This document shows, piece by piece, positions 50,289-60,238 of a stretch of DNA of 64,000 nt. The number at the start of each line of letters is the position of its first letter. The stretch's first letter is position 1. The notes under the pieces are model-generated. The model had not been told where the DNA came from. It did no database searches and was given only the letters and a program-made list of their open reading frames with translations. The DNA is from an uncultured Christensenellaceae bacterium (GTDB lineage Bacteria > Bacillota > Clostridia > Christensenellales > UBA3700): positions 98,452 to 162,451 of the forward strand of contig CALWKW010000004.1 in NCBI GenBank assembly GCA_944381365.1, read 5' to 3'. The position numbers and the translations under genes were made by a program.

Positions 50289-53200
50289 ATGTACAAAAAG
50301 GTGGATTCCGGAATGAACTTCTGTCAAAGAGAAAAAGAAGTCATCGAATTCTGGAAACAAAACAAGATTTTTGAAAAAAGCGTAGAAATGAATAAAGGCA
50401 AGGAGTCATTCTCTTTTTATGATGGCCCCCCTACCGCCAACGGAAAACCTCATATCGGTCATATTCTCACAAGAGTTATGAAAGATATTATTCCTAGATA
50501 CAAAACTATGAAAGGTTATTATGTGGCAAGAAAGGCAGGTTGGGATACACACGGTTTGCCTGTTGAGCTTGAAGTAGAAAAATTGCTCGGCATTGACGGA
50601 AAGCCCGAGATTGAAAAATACGGCATCGAGCCCTTTATCAAAAAATGTAAGGAAAGCGTTTGGAAATACAAGGGCGAATGGGAAAGAATGAGTGACAGAG
50701 TGGGTTATTGGGTAGATATGGACAACCCTTATATCACTTATGACGACAATTATATCGAATCCGTATGGTGGGCAGTAAAGACCATAGCAGACAAAGGACT
50801 TATCTACAAAGGTCACAAAATCGTGCCTTATTGTCCTAGATGCGGAACTGCTTTGTCTTCTCACGAAGTTGCTCAAGGATATAAAGATGTAAAAGAAAAA
50901 TCAGTATTCATAAAGTTCAAGAGAAAGAACAATGACGGTTTCTTCCTCGCTTGGACTACCACACCTTGGACATTGCCTTCCAATGTGGCTTTGTGTATGA
51001 ATCCTGACGAAAATTATGTAGAAATCAAAGCTGACAACGGCGAAATTTATGTGCTTGCAGAAGCTCTTGTTCCTTCTTTGTTTGAGAATTACGAAGTATT
51101 GAGTACAAAACTCGGCAAAGATTATGAATACGAAGAGTATATCCCTCTTTACAACTGCAACGACACAAAGAAAAAGGCATATTATGTCACAAATGATGGT
51201 TATGTCACATTGACAGACGGTACAGGTATAGTACATATCGCTCCTGCATTCGGTGAGGACGACTCCAAAGTCGGCAAGAAATACGATTTGCCTTTTGTAC
51301 AAATGGTTGACGACAGAGGCAGATTCATTGCAGGTACAGGCGAACTCGAAGGTATCTTTGTAAAAGACGGTGACAAGCTTGTCATAAAGGATCTCAACGA
51401 GAGAGGACTTTTGTTCAAAGAATTGCTTTTCGAGCACAGCTATCCTTTCTGCTGGCGTTGTGACACTCCTTTGTTGTATTATGCAAGATCAAGCTGGTTT
51501 ATCAAGATGACGGCAGTCAGAGATCAGCTTCTCAAAAACAATGCTACCGTAAATTGGATGCCTCCTACTATCGGCACAGGTCGTATGGGCAACTTCCTCG
51601 AGAATGTCATCGACTGGGGTGTTTCGAGAGAAAGATATTGGGGTACTCCTTTGCCTATCTGGGTATGTCCCGATTGCGGCGAAATCAAAGTCATCGGAAG
51701 CAGGGAAGAACTCAGAAGACTCGGTAATCTTAAAGAAGATATCGAACTTCATAAGCCTTATATCGACAAAGTAGTTTTCAAATGCGAGAAGTGCGGCGGC
51801 ACAATGAAGCGTACTCCCGAAGTTATGGATTGCTGGTTCGACAGCGGAAGCATGCCTTTTGCTCAGCTCCACTATCCTTTTGAAAACAAAGATGTTTTCA
51901 ATGAGCAATTCCCCGCAAACTTCATAAGCGAGGCAGTTGACCAGACAAGAGGTTGGTTCTATACGCTTCTTGCTATATCCACATTGCTCTTTGACAAAGC
52001 TCCTTTCAAAAACTGTATCGTTTTGGGACATGTCAATGACAAAAACGGTATTAAGATGTCAAAACACAAGGGCAATGTAGTAGACCCTTGGTCAGTACTC
52101 GATGTGCAGGGTGCAGATGCCGTAAGATGGTACTTCTATTCTTCTTCCGCTCCTTGGCTCCCTTCGAGATTCTCGGCAGAAAATGTATCTGAGTGTCAGA
52201 GAAAGTTTATGGGTACTCTTTGGAATACTTATTCATTCTTTGTACTTTATGCAAATATCGACAATTACGACCCTTCTAAGTACAATCTCAAGGATTGCAA
52301 GTTGTCACACATGGATAAGTGGATTTTGTCAAATCTCAATACATTGATAGACTATGTAGACAAATGTCTTGACGATTATAAGATTACCGAAAGCTCGAGA
52401 GCAATACAGGATTTTGCCGATATACTCTCAAATTGGTATGTTCGCCGTGGCAGAGAAAGATATTGGGGCAGCGAAATGACTGACGACAAGATTGCCGCAT
52501 ATACGACACTCTATACAGTACTCGTCACTTTATCAAAAGTCATTGCGCCTTATACTCCTTTTATGGCAGAGAGCATATATCAGAATTTGGTGCCCAACTT
52601 CTTTAAGGATGCACCCGAAAGCGTTCATCTTTGCAAGTTCCCTGAGGCAGATATGTCCATGGTAGACAAAAAGCTCGAAGAAGATATGGCATTCGTATTG
52701 CAAGCGGTTGTACTCGGAAGAGCCGCAAGAAACAAGGCAAACATCAAAAACAGACAGCCTTTGGAAAGTCTTTATATTCTTACAGACAAAAAAGTAAATG
52801 ACAAAGATATTATATCTTTGGTAGCTGACGAAATCAATGTGAGAAATTGCGAAATCGTGACAGACAAATCCAAGTTTATGACTTACGAGCTCAAGCCTCA
52901 ACTCAAGACTTTGGGACCTAAGTACGGAAAACATCTCGGAGCAATAAGACAATATCTTGCTACTTGCACAAATGCAAGCGAGATAGTGGATTGCGTAAAC
53001 AGCGGAAAGACATACAAATTCCAAGCTGACGGCGAAGAAATCGAACTCTCTCTCGATGACTTGCTCATTACTCCCGTAAACAAGAGCGGTTATGCACTCG
53101 AGAGCGATGCTACAATGACAGTAGTAATCGATATAAATCTCACTGACGAACTCATCAATATGGGTATTGCCAGAGAGCTTACATCCAAGATTCAGACAAT

Positions 53201-53405
53201 GCGTAAAGAGGCTGGATTTGAAGTGGTTGACCACATCAAGATTGGATTTAAGGGTGACGGAAAGAGTGCTGATATTCTCAAAAATGACAAGTCGATTTGC
53301 GAAGGCGTGCTTTGCGATGAGCTCAAAGAAGAGTTGTTTGAAGGCTATCAGAAAGACCTCGACATCAACGGTGAAATAATTACAATCGTTGTGGCAAAGA
53401 AGTAA
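50289..53405 (+). CDS. ileS: Isoleucyl-tRNA synthetase, long (type 2, eukaryote-like) form
   Basis: Charges tRNA-Ile; 1038 residues, about 100 more than the common IleS of Bacillus. HIGH motif in PPTANGKPHIGHIL (about 47-60), KMSKH-type signature in NGIKMSKHKGNVVDP (about 590-604), editing domain around 190-390 (TTPWTLPSN), and zinc-binding Cys pairs in CPRCG and CPDCG/CEKCGG. The start DGPPTANGKPHIGH rather than DGPPYANG and the length fit the type 2 class, often tolerant to mupirocin. Only 60 bases separate it from the preceding gene, so no T-box is present. GGAGG precedes the start. Confidence 0.95.
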   Translation: MYKKVDSGMNFCQREKEVIEFWKQNKIFEKSVEMNKGKESFSFYDGPPTANGKPHIGHILTRVMKDIIPRYKTMKGYYVARKAGWDTHGLPVELEVEKLLGIDGKPEIEKYGIEPFIKKCKESVWKYKGEWERMSDRVGYWVDMDNPYITYDDNYIESVWWAVKTIADKGLIYKGHKIVPYCPRCGTALSSHEVAQGYKDVKEKSVFIKFKRKNNDGFFLAWTTTPWTLPSNVALCMNPDENYVEIKADNGEIYVLAEALVPSLFENYEVLSTKLGKDYEYEEYIPLYNCNDTKKKAYYVTNDGYVTLTDGTGIVHIAPAFGEDDSKVGKKYDLPFVQMVDDRGRFIAGTGELEGIFVKDGDKLVIKDLNERGLLFKELLFEHSYPFCWRCDTPLLYYARSSWFIKMTAVRDQLLKNNATVNWMPPTIGTGRMGNFLENVIDWGVSRERYWGTPLPIWVCPDCGEIKVIGSREELRRLGNLKEDIELHKPYIDKVVFKCEKCGGTMKRTPEVMDCWFDSGSMPFAQLHYPFENKDVFNEQFPANFISEAVDQTRGWFYTLLAISTLLFDKAPFKNCIVLGHVNDKNGIKMSKHKGNVVDPWSVLDVQGADAVRWYFYSSSAPWLPSRFSAENVSECQRKFMGTLWNTYSFFVLYANIDNYDPSKYNLKDCKLSHMDKWILSNLNTLIDYVDKCLDDYKITESSRAIQDFADILSNWYVRRGRERYWGSEMTDDKIAAYTTLYTVLVTLSKVIAPYTPFMAESIYQNLVPNFFKDAPESVHLCKFPEADMSMVDKKLEEDMAFVLQAVVLGRAARNKANIKNRQPLESLYILTDKKVNDKDIISLVADEINVRNCEIVTDKSKFMTYELKPQLKTLGPKYGKHLGAIRQYLATCTNASEIVDCVNSGKTYKFQADGEEIELSLDDLLITPVNKSGYALESDATMTVVIDINLTDELINMGIARELTSKIQTMRKEAGFEVVDHIKIGFKGDGKSADILKNDKSICEGVLCDELKEELFEGYQKDLDINGEIITIVVAKK

Positions 53406-53418
53406 TACTGCGGAAATT

Positions 53419-54288
53419 ATGATAAAAGTAGCAACCGATTGGAATGATTATCAGATAATAGCGACAGGAGAAGGACAGAAGCTGGAAAAATGGGGAAAAC
53501 TCGTATTGCTTCGTCCCGATCCGCAGATTATCTGGAAGAGTACTACGCCTTTGGAAAACAATAAGTCTATCAATGCCAGATATATTCGCTCAAATCAGGG
53601 CGGAGGCAGATGGGAGTTCAAAGGCAATGTCCCCGACAATTTTACGATTGAGAGAAAAGGTCTTAAGTTTTCACTCAAACTCATGGGATTCAAACATACA
53701 GGTCTTTTCCCAGAGCAAGCGGTGAATTGGGACATAATGCAAGAGCTTATCACAAAGAGCCAAAGACAGATAAAAGTTCTCAATCTCTTTGCTTATACAG
53801 GCGGAGCTACGGTAGCTTGTGCAAAAGCCGGTGCGTTTGTTACGCATGTCGATGCGGCAAAAGCTATGGTGGACAGGGCAAAGACAAATGCGTCTTTAAG
53901 TCAGATTCCCAATGACAGAATAAGATATATCGTAGACGATTGTCAGAAATTCATTGCAAGAGAGATAAGAAGAGGCAATAAATACGATGCGATTATCATG
54001 GACCCGCCCTCTTATGGCAGAGGAACAAACGGCGAAGTGTGGAAACTAGAGGAAAATATATACGATTTGGTGGCAGAATGTACAAAGGTTTTGTCAGATA
54101 AACCACTCTTTTTCCTCATAAATTCTTACACTACGGGACTTCAACCTCAGGTAATCGACAATATACTTCGTCTTTGTCTTAAAGATTATAAGGGCGAAAG
54201 CATTGCATACGAGGTAGGTTTGCCTACTCAGGAAGGACTTATACTTCCTTGTGGTTGCAGCGGACTCTGGACAGCAAAAAATAAATAA
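53419..54288 (+). CDS. Class I SAM-dependent RNA methyltransferase (RlmI/RlmK-like core)
   Basis: 289 residues. The Rossmann SAM-binding motif is VLNLFAYTGGATVACAKAGA (about 117-136), followed by HVDAAKAMVDRAKTNA and the catalytic-side motif IIMDPPSYGRG. This is the C-terminal domain type of 23S rRNA m5C methyltransferase RlmI; the N-terminal PUA domain is absent. Target base unknown. ATG 53419 lies 13 bases after ileS; an overlapping in-frame start at 53389 is less likely. Confidence 0.8.
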   Translation: MIKVATDWNDYQIIATGEGQKLEKWGKLVLLRPDPQIIWKSTTPLENNKSINARYIRSNQGGGRWEFKGNVPDNFTIERKGLKFSLKLMGFKHTGLFPEQAVNWDIMQELITKSQRQIKVLNLFAYTGGATVACAKAGAFVTHVDAAKAMVDRAKTNASLSQIPNDRIRYIVDDCQKFIAREIRRGNKYDAIIMDPPSYGRGTNGEVWKLEENIYDLVAECTKVLSDKPLFFLINSYTTGLQPQVIDNILRLCLKDYKGESIAYEVGLPTQEGLILPCGCSGLWTAKNK

Positions 54289-54301
54289 AAACAGGATATA
54301 T

Positions 54302-55111
54302 ATGACAGAATTTACTACTAAAGATTTGATAGTTTTGTATGAGGACAATCACATAATAGTTGTGGTTAAGCCTTTTAATATTCCTTCGCAGGCAGATGAG
54401 TCAAAGGATAAAGATATGCTGACGATTGTCAAAGAATATCTTGAAGAAAAGTATGACAAACCCGGACAAGCCTATGTAGGACTTGTACACAGACTTGACA
54501 GACCTACGGGCGGTGTAATGGTATTTGCCAAAACATCCAAGGCTGCGGCAAGACTTAGCGAAGATATTAGAAACGGCGAATTTGAAAAAATGTATTTGTG
54601 CGTAAGCTGCGGTGTTCCCAATCAAAGACAAGGGGAGCTCAAACATTATCTCAAAAAGAATCAGGCAAAGAATATTGTACAAGTAGTGCCTCAGGCCACT
54701 GAAGGTGCAAAACTTGCCATTTTGGATTATTCCTTTGTTCAGGAAGTAAAAGGCTTCAGCTTGTTCAAAATACAATTACATACAGGCCGTTCGCATCAGA
54801 TAAGAGTTCAGATGGCATCGATAGGTTTGCCTTTGTTTGGCGACAGCAAATATGGTGCAGATCCCAAGACATACAAGCACAAGCTCGGTTTGTGGGCTAC
54901 TGAAATAAAGTTTGTACATCCCGTAAAGAAAGAGAAGATGACATTTATCGTTCATCCTCCCAAAGACGAGGTGCCTTGGAAAGCATTCGATATATCGAGA
55001 ATATTGAATGTCGGTATTGCTCCAAATCCTTATGACGATCTTGCTAATTTTAATGTTTTGCAGGACAAGACAAAAGCTTTGATAAAGCAGGAAAACAAAG
55101 ACAATCAATAA
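54302..55111 (+). CDS. RluA family pseudouridine synthase
   Basis: 269 residues; converts specific uridines in RNA to pseudouridine. The RluA signature HRLDRPTGGVMVFAKT (catalytic Asp, about 63-78), then TGRSHQIRVQMASIG and FGDSKYGA. There is no S4 domain at the N-terminus. The target cannot be read. AGGA precedes ATG 54302; the gene follows the methyltransferase after 13 bases, so the two RNA modification genes are probably cotranscribed with ileS. Confidence 0.9.
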   Translation: MTEFTTKDLIVLYEDNHIIVVVKPFNIPSQADESKDKDMLTIVKEYLEEKYDKPGQAYVGLVHRLDRPTGGVMVFAKTSKAAARLSEDIRNGEFEKMYLCVSCGVPNQRQGELKHYLKKNQAKNIVQVVPQATEGAKLAILDYSFVQEVKGFSLFKIQLHTGRSHQIRVQMASIGLPLFGDSKYGADPKTYKHKLGLWATEIKFVHPVKKEKMTFIVHPPKDEVPWKAFDISRILNVGIAPNPYDDLANFNVLQDKTKALIKQENKDNQ

Positions 55112-55170
55112 ATATTTGATTTAAAGACGATATGTTTTTAAATAGTTTTTAATTCTTAAAAATGATAATA

Positions 55171-55202
55171 AAAAAATAAGGACTTTAAAGTCCTTATTTT
55201 TT
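55171..55202. terminator. Bidirectional terminator between convergent genes
   Basis: AAATAAGGACTTT at 55174-55186 pairs perfectly with AAAGTCCTTATTT at 55187-55199; A- and T-runs flank it, so it serves both the RluA and the Na/Pi genes. Confidence 0.88.
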
Positions 55203-55220
55203 TATTTAGAAAAGTATTGA

Positions 55221-57320
55221 TTATTGATTATTTTCGTCAAGCGATTTGTCTTCTGTCTCGGCAGAAACTTGAGTTGCAGCTTTCTTTGACTTCGTATTAG
55301 ACTTGTTTGTCGAAGTCTTTGCTACCTTTTCTGAAGTTTTTGTTTTTGAGGTAGTTTTCTTTGAAGAAGTAGTCTTGGGCTTGGTTGTTGTCAAAGCTTT
55401 TTCGTCAGTGTCAATCGACTTTGACTTTGAAGTCTTTGATTTTTTGTTTTCCACTACTTGTGCGGTGGAGAGCAGTGGCTCTTTTTCTATATTTTCTTCA
55501 AAAATCTTTTTGTCTTCTTCAAGTTGTTCGCTTGCATTTTTGATATCTTTTTCATCGACTGTATCAGTCTTTACGATTTGCATGTCGCTTTCGCTGTCAA
55601 ATACTAAGGCTTCGTCATTTCCTTCTTTTGAAGTGTCATTCTTGACTGCTTTTGTCTTTACGGAAGATATATATGAAGTCATGCTGTAAAAGACATTTCT
55701 GAAGTGGTCTGCCACTCTTTCCATATTGCTTACTATTGACAAGAAAATACCGCCGCTTTCAGCACTACATGTGTTGTTGTGCAATCTTGCAATATGGTTT
55801 TTGGAAAGGTCGCTTTCATAGGAGTCTACGAGGTCTTCATAGCCCTCTACTTCGTCTTTAAGTCCGAGATTTTTCTTTTCAAAAGCTTCCATTACATTTT
55901 CGTAAAGGTGGTCGATTGCTCCTTTCATAAGCAAGATCTCATCGTTTGCTACATTAGAGAAGTTGAGATTGTTTTCTACAAGTTCTTGTGCGTATTCGCA
56001 TATATTTTCAGCATAGTCGCCGACTCTTTCGATATCGCTTATTGCGTGATAGAAAGACGCTATCTCCTTTTCTTCTATATATGATATATCCTTTGTGGAT
56101 ATTTTTACAGAATACTTTGTAAGTTTTTTGTTGAGATAGTCGATATGCTTTTCTCTCTCTTCAAATTCTTGCTTTTTGTCAAAGTTGAGCTTTGTAAGGC
56201 ATTCTATCGATATATCGAAGTTTGTCTTAGCAAGTTCTGCCATTGCAATGATTTCTTTTCTGAGCATCAGAAGAGCAATAGAAGGAGTCTTGAGTATTCT
56301 GTCGTCAATATACATAAATCTCTTTTCTTCGGGAACTTCCTGTTCTTTGTTCTTTTTGTCTCTTACAATCAAAGTCGCAAGCTTTGTCAAACCGCCTGTA
56401 AAAGGTACCAATATTATCGTAGATACCACATTGAACAAGGTGTGGAACAATGCTATCTGAGTACCGATTACATCAGGTACGAGTTTTGCAAGCCAATAAT
56501 CGAATGCAAGTTTTGGACTTATAAGCGGCAATAGGAATATCAGCAAAGAGAAGATTATCGTACCGAAGATATTGAACATAAGGTGTATTACAGATGCACG
56601 CTTTGCGTTTGCGTTTGCACCGATAGATGCGAGAATTGCCGTAACGCAGGTACCTATGTTTATACCGAGTGTCATGAATATCGCACTTCTCAAAGTCATC
56701 ATTCCTGCCGCACCCAGAGTAATCAAAATCGAAGTGGTAGCAGATGACGATTGTATAAGAGCAGTAAACGCAAGACCTATAATCATAAGCAAAAACGGGT
56801 TGCGGATTGAGGAAATAAACTGGCTTATAGCTTCGTCTTTACTGAATGCATCCATAGCACTTGACATAAAATCCATTCCGACAAATATTACGCCTATTCC
56901 GCAAATCAACATACCCGATTTTGCTACTTTATCTTTACTAGACATTGTCATAAAGGCACCTACACATGCCAACGCCGCAAGGAAAGAGGCGATAGGCAAA
57001 GATTGCAGGGCAGCGATATGAGCTGTAATAGTAGTACCGATATTCGCACCCATAATAATACCGGTAGCCTGTTTTAGAGTCATAATTCCTGCATTTACAA
57101 AACCTACGACCATGACGGTTGTCGCTGAGGAGGATTGTATGACTGCTGTAATACCGGCACCGGTAGCAATTCCCATAAATCTGTTGTTTGATAATTTGTT
57201 GAATAAGGGTTTTAAACGATTGCCTGCAAGAGTCTGCAAGTTATCGCTCATAAGTTTAAGACCTAATAAAAAGGTTCCTAGTCCACCAAAAAGTAATAAT
57301 AACGCTTCAAATTTTTCCAT
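55221..57320 (-). CDS. Na/Pi cotransporter family protein with PhoU-like domain and lysine-rich tail
   Basis: 699 residues. The N-terminal half (about 1-315) holds two Na/Pi-cotransporter repeats with the paired QSSSATT motif (about 62-68 and 190-196), inside some eight membrane segments. A PhoU-like helical domain follows (about 345-555: KEIIAMAELAKTNFD, ISDIERVGDYAENICEYA, NMERVADHFRNVFY). The last 130 residues are low-complexity, first acidic and then rich in Lys, Thr and Ser. Substrate is presumably phosphate, coupled to sodium. The ATG at 57320 has no Shine-Dalgarno and TATACT lies 6 bases before it on the minus strand. Confidence 0.88.
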   Translation of the reverse strand: MEKFEALLLLFGGLGTFLLGLKLMSDNLQTLAGNRLKPLFNKLSNNRFMGIATGAGITAVIQSSSATTVMVVGFVNAGIMTLKQATGIIMGANIGTTITAHIAALQSLPIASFLAALACVGAFMTMSSKDKVAKSGMLICGIGVIFVGMDFMSSAMDAFSKDEAISQFISSIRNPFLLMIIGLAFTALIQSSSATTSILITLGAAGMMTLRSAIFMTLGINIGTCVTAILASIGANANAKRASVIHLMFNIFGTIIFSLLIFLLPLISPKLAFDYWLAKLVPDVIGTQIALFHTLFNVVSTIILVPFTGGLTKLATLIVRDKKNKEQEVPEEKRFMYIDDRILKTPSIALLMLRKEIIAMAELAKTNFDISIECLTKLNFDKKQEFEEREKHIDYLNKKLTKYSVKISTKDISYIEEKEIASFYHAISDIERVGDYAENICEYAQELVENNLNFSNVANDEILLMKGAIDHLYENVMEAFEKKNLGLKDEVEGYEDLVDSYESDLSKNHIARLHNNTCSAESGGIFLSIVSNMERVADHFRNVFYSMTSYISSVKTKAVKNDTSKEGNDEALVFDSESDMQIVKTDTVDEKDIKNASEQLEEDKKIFEENIEKEPLLSTAQVVENKKSKTSKSKSIDTDEKALTTTKPKTTSSKKTTSKTKTSEKVAKTSTNKSNTKSKKAATQVSAETEDKSLDENNQ

Positions 57321-57326
57321 AGGTCA

Positions 57327-57337
57327 AGTATATCATA
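57327..57337 (-). promoter_or_regulatory. Possible -10 region directly before the Na/Pi gene start
   Basis: On the minus strand TATGAT (57337-57332) and TATACT (57332-57327) overlap by one base; the ATG follows 11 or 6 bases later and no Shine-Dalgarno is seen. The -35 is poor (TTGCGT at 57359-57354 fits TATGAT with 16 bases). Confidence 0.4.
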
Positions 57338-57616
57338 TCCAAACAAAAAAGGCACGCAAAATACACCACAATTTCAAAATATGTCCATATTTTTAGAAAT
57401 TAATCCATATTTTCTACTATTGTCTACATTTTTGAGCAAATTTTATCCGTTTTGTACATGTTTTGTTTTATTTTCTATTTGAAAAGATAGGTTTTTATCG
57501 ACATATAATGCAGTTTTTTGTAATATAATGTAATTTTATTGATGATTTTGATAAGATTTTATACAATGTTAATAATCTTGTAATGTACATATTTTGCTAC
57601 AATATCAAAAATAATA

Positions 57617-57645
57617 TTGTTTTTATATGGATTTTAATATATAAT
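57617..57645 (+). promoter_or_regulatory. Putative promoter of polA
   Basis: TTGTTT at 57617-57622, 17 bases, TATAAT at 57640-57645. The rest of the 350-base gap (57338-57616) shows no gene. Confidence 0.6.
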
Positions 57646-57670
57646 TATATATAGATATTAAGAGGTATTT

Positions 57671-60238
57671 ATGGACAAACTTATTCTTTTGGATTCCAAC
57701 AGCTTGATAAACAGAGCATACTATGCTTTGCCAAATCTTACAAATCATTCGGGACAATATACGGGTGCTATTTTCGGATATCTCAATATGTTGCTCAAAA
57801 TCGTAGATACTTACAAGCCTACTCATATTATAGCTACATTTGACAGAAAAGCTCCCACTTTCAGAAAAGAGATTTATGACGGATACAAAGCCACCAGAAA
57901 ACCTATGCCTCATGAGCTTGCAAGTCAGCTTGCTCCTTTAAAAGAAATCATCAAAGCCATGAATATCCCTATTCTCGAAATGGACGGATATGAGGCTGAC
58001 GACATAATAGGTACTTTGGCAAAAAAATTCAAAGTGCAGACTTTTATCGTCACGGGAGACAAAGACTCCTTGCAGCTGATAGACGATACCACTACCGTGC
58101 TTCTCACAAAAAAGGGTATTACGGAGATAGCTTATTATGACGAAGCGATGTTGAAAAGCGAAGGTTTGGTGCCTTCTCAGATAATAGACCTCAAATCTTT
58201 GATGGGCGATAGTTCTGACAATATCCCTGGAGTTGCGGGAGTTGGCGAAAAAACAGCAAAAGATTTACTTGCAAAATACAATACTCTTGACGGAGTATAT
58301 GAGCATATAGATGAAATAAAAGGAAAACTTCAGGAAAAACTTGTCCTTAACAAGGACATGGCATACTTATCCTATGAGCTTGCCACTATAAATACTCATT
58401 CGCCCATAGATATCGCTTTGGACGAGGCAAAATTTATATATCCTCCTTTTTCGGGTGAAGTAAAGAGACTTCTCAAAAACTTGGAGCTTACAAAGATAGT
58501 AGACAGATTGCAGTTTGACGGCGAGAGCGAAGCGGGCGGCACTTTGGACGGACAAGCTTTTGAATTGCCTGTTAGTCAGGATATCGACAATATCGAAGGG
58601 CTAAATGAAGTTTTGGCAAAAATTCTCATGCATGGAGAATTTGCCTTCAGCCTTTCCAAAAAAATCACGATTGCAGTAGACGGAGAGTGTTTTAACATTC
58701 TTATTGCAGACAACCTTTTCGGAGAGGGAATAGATTATAATCAATTTATTTCTGCCATGAAGGGAATATTTGAAAGCGACAAAATCCAAAAGATTTGCTA
58801 TGACAGCAAAAACGCAATGCATATTTTAGAGCAAAACGATACAAAGCTTTGCAATGTGAAAAGCGATGTTTTGCTCAAGGCATATCTTGTGGATGCAAAC
58901 AGGAATTACAAGAGCGAACAAGAATTGTTCAATGCCTACAATCTTCCCGAGGGAGATGAAGCTATCCTTATATATTATATTGATAATATATTGGATAAGG
59001 AATTGGAAGAGAGAAATCTCACAAAGTTGTATAAAGAACTCGAACTTCCTCTTGTCTATGTGCTTTATGATATGGAAAAACAAGGTTTTAAAGTAGACCT
59101 TAATATCCTTAAAGAGCTTGACGACAAATATACCAAAGAACTTGATTCGCTCATCAAAGAAATAGTAGCTTATGCAGGTAAGCCTTTTAATGTCAATTCT
59201 ACAAAACAGCTTGCAAGCGTTTTGTTTGAAGACTTAGGACTCAAGACAGGGAAAAAGACAAAGACAGGTTATTCTACTAATGTAGATGTGCTAAACTCTA
59301 TCAAAAATCAGCATCCTATCGTTCCTCTTATTTTAAGACAAAGAGAATTGGCAAAACTCAAATCCACTTATCTTGACGGAATTTTGCCTATGGTGGACAG
59401 CAATCACAAAATTCATACTGTTTTTAAGCAGACTGTGACCGCAACAGGAAGACTTTCTTCGACAGAGCCAAATCTTCAGAACATACCTATCAGAAAGCCC
59501 GAAGGCAAACAAATAAGAAAAATGTTTGTCGCAAGTCAAGGCAATACTTTGGTATGTGCCGATTATTCGCAAATCGAACTAAGGCTTATGGCAGAGTTCA
59601 GCGGCGATGAAACAATGCTCAATGCGTTCAACAACAATATTGATATTCATGCTACCACGGCATCCAAAGTATTCGGTGTGCCTTTGGAAATGGTGACGCC
59701 CGATATGCGTAGACAGGCAAAAGCCGTAAACTTCGGCATAATATACGGCATAAGCGACTTCGGTCTTTCCGAAGACCTGGGAATATCCGTGTATAAGGCA
59801 AGGGATTTTATAGCTGGATATTTTGCCACATACCCCAAAATAAAACAATATATGGATAAATGCGTGGAAATCGCAAAAGAAAAGGGATATGTGACTACTT
59901 ATCTCAACAGAAGAAGAGAAATACCCGAGCTAAAATCTTCTAATTACAACTTAAGAAGTTTTGGCGAAAGAGTGGCTATGAATATGCCTTTGCAAGGAAG
60001 TGCCAGCGACATAATCAAAATGGCTATGCTTAAAGTATATGATACTTTAAACCAAAAGAAGCTCAAAGCAAAACTCATAATGCAAGTCCATGACGAACTC
60101 ATTATAGATTGTCCTTTGGATGAAGTCGAAGAAGTAAAAACCTTGCTTGTCGATTGCATGCAAAACATCACTCCCGACTTCAAAGTAAAACTTGTGGCAG
60201 AGTGCGGCAGCGGAGATAATTGGCTGGAGGCAAAATAA
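57671..60238 (+). CDS. polA: DNA polymerase I
   Basis: 855 residues. The N-terminal 5' nuclease (about 1-290) has LLDSNSLINRAYYAL, EMDGYEADDIIGTLA and LMGDSSDNIPGVAGVGEKTA. The middle exonuclease-like domain lacks the catalytic Asp/Glu (FAFSLSKKITIAV where DTE is expected), so proofreading is probably absent, as in Bacillus. Polymerase motif A is DYSQIELRLMAEFSGDE, the O-helix RRQAKAVNFGIIYGISDFG, motif C QVHDELI. AAGAGGT precedes ATG 57671. The stop shares a base with coaE. Confidence 0.97.
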   Translation: MDKLILLDSNSLINRAYYALPNLTNHSGQYTGAIFGYLNMLLKIVDTYKPTHIIATFDRKAPTFRKEIYDGYKATRKPMPHELASQLAPLKEIIKAMNIPILEMDGYEADDIIGTLAKKFKVQTFIVTGDKDSLQLIDDTTTVLLTKKGITEIAYYDEAMLKSEGLVPSQIIDLKSLMGDSSDNIPGVAGVGEKTAKDLLAKYNTLDGVYEHIDEIKGKLQEKLVLNKDMAYLSYELATINTHSPIDIALDEAKFIYPPFSGEVKRLLKNLELTKIVDRLQFDGESEAGGTLDGQAFELPVSQDIDNIEGLNEVLAKILMHGEFAFSLSKKITIAVDGECFNILIADNLFGEGIDYNQFISAMKGIFESDKIQKICYDSKNAMHILEQNDTKLCNVKSDVLLKAYLVDANRNYKSEQELFNAYNLPEGDEAILIYYIDNILDKELEERNLTKLYKELELPLVYVLYDMEKQGFKVDLNILKELDDKYTKELDSLIKEIVAYAGKPFNVNSTKQLASVLFEDLGLKTGKKTKTGYSTNVDVLNSIKNQHPIVPLILRQRELAKLKSTYLDGILPMVDSNHKIHTVFKQTVTATGRLSSTEPNLQNIPIRKPEGKQIRKMFVASQGNTLVCADYSQIELRLMAEFSGDETMLNAFNNNIDIHATTASKVFGVPLEMVTPDMRRQAKAVNFGIIYGISDFGLSEDLGISVYKARDFIAGYFATYPKIKQYMDKCVEIAKEKGYVTTYLNRRREIPELKSSNYNLRSFGERVAMNMPLQGSASDIIKMAMLKVYDTLNQKKLKAKLIMQVHDELIIDCPLDEVEEVKTLLVDCMQNITPDFKVKLVAECGSGDNWLEAK

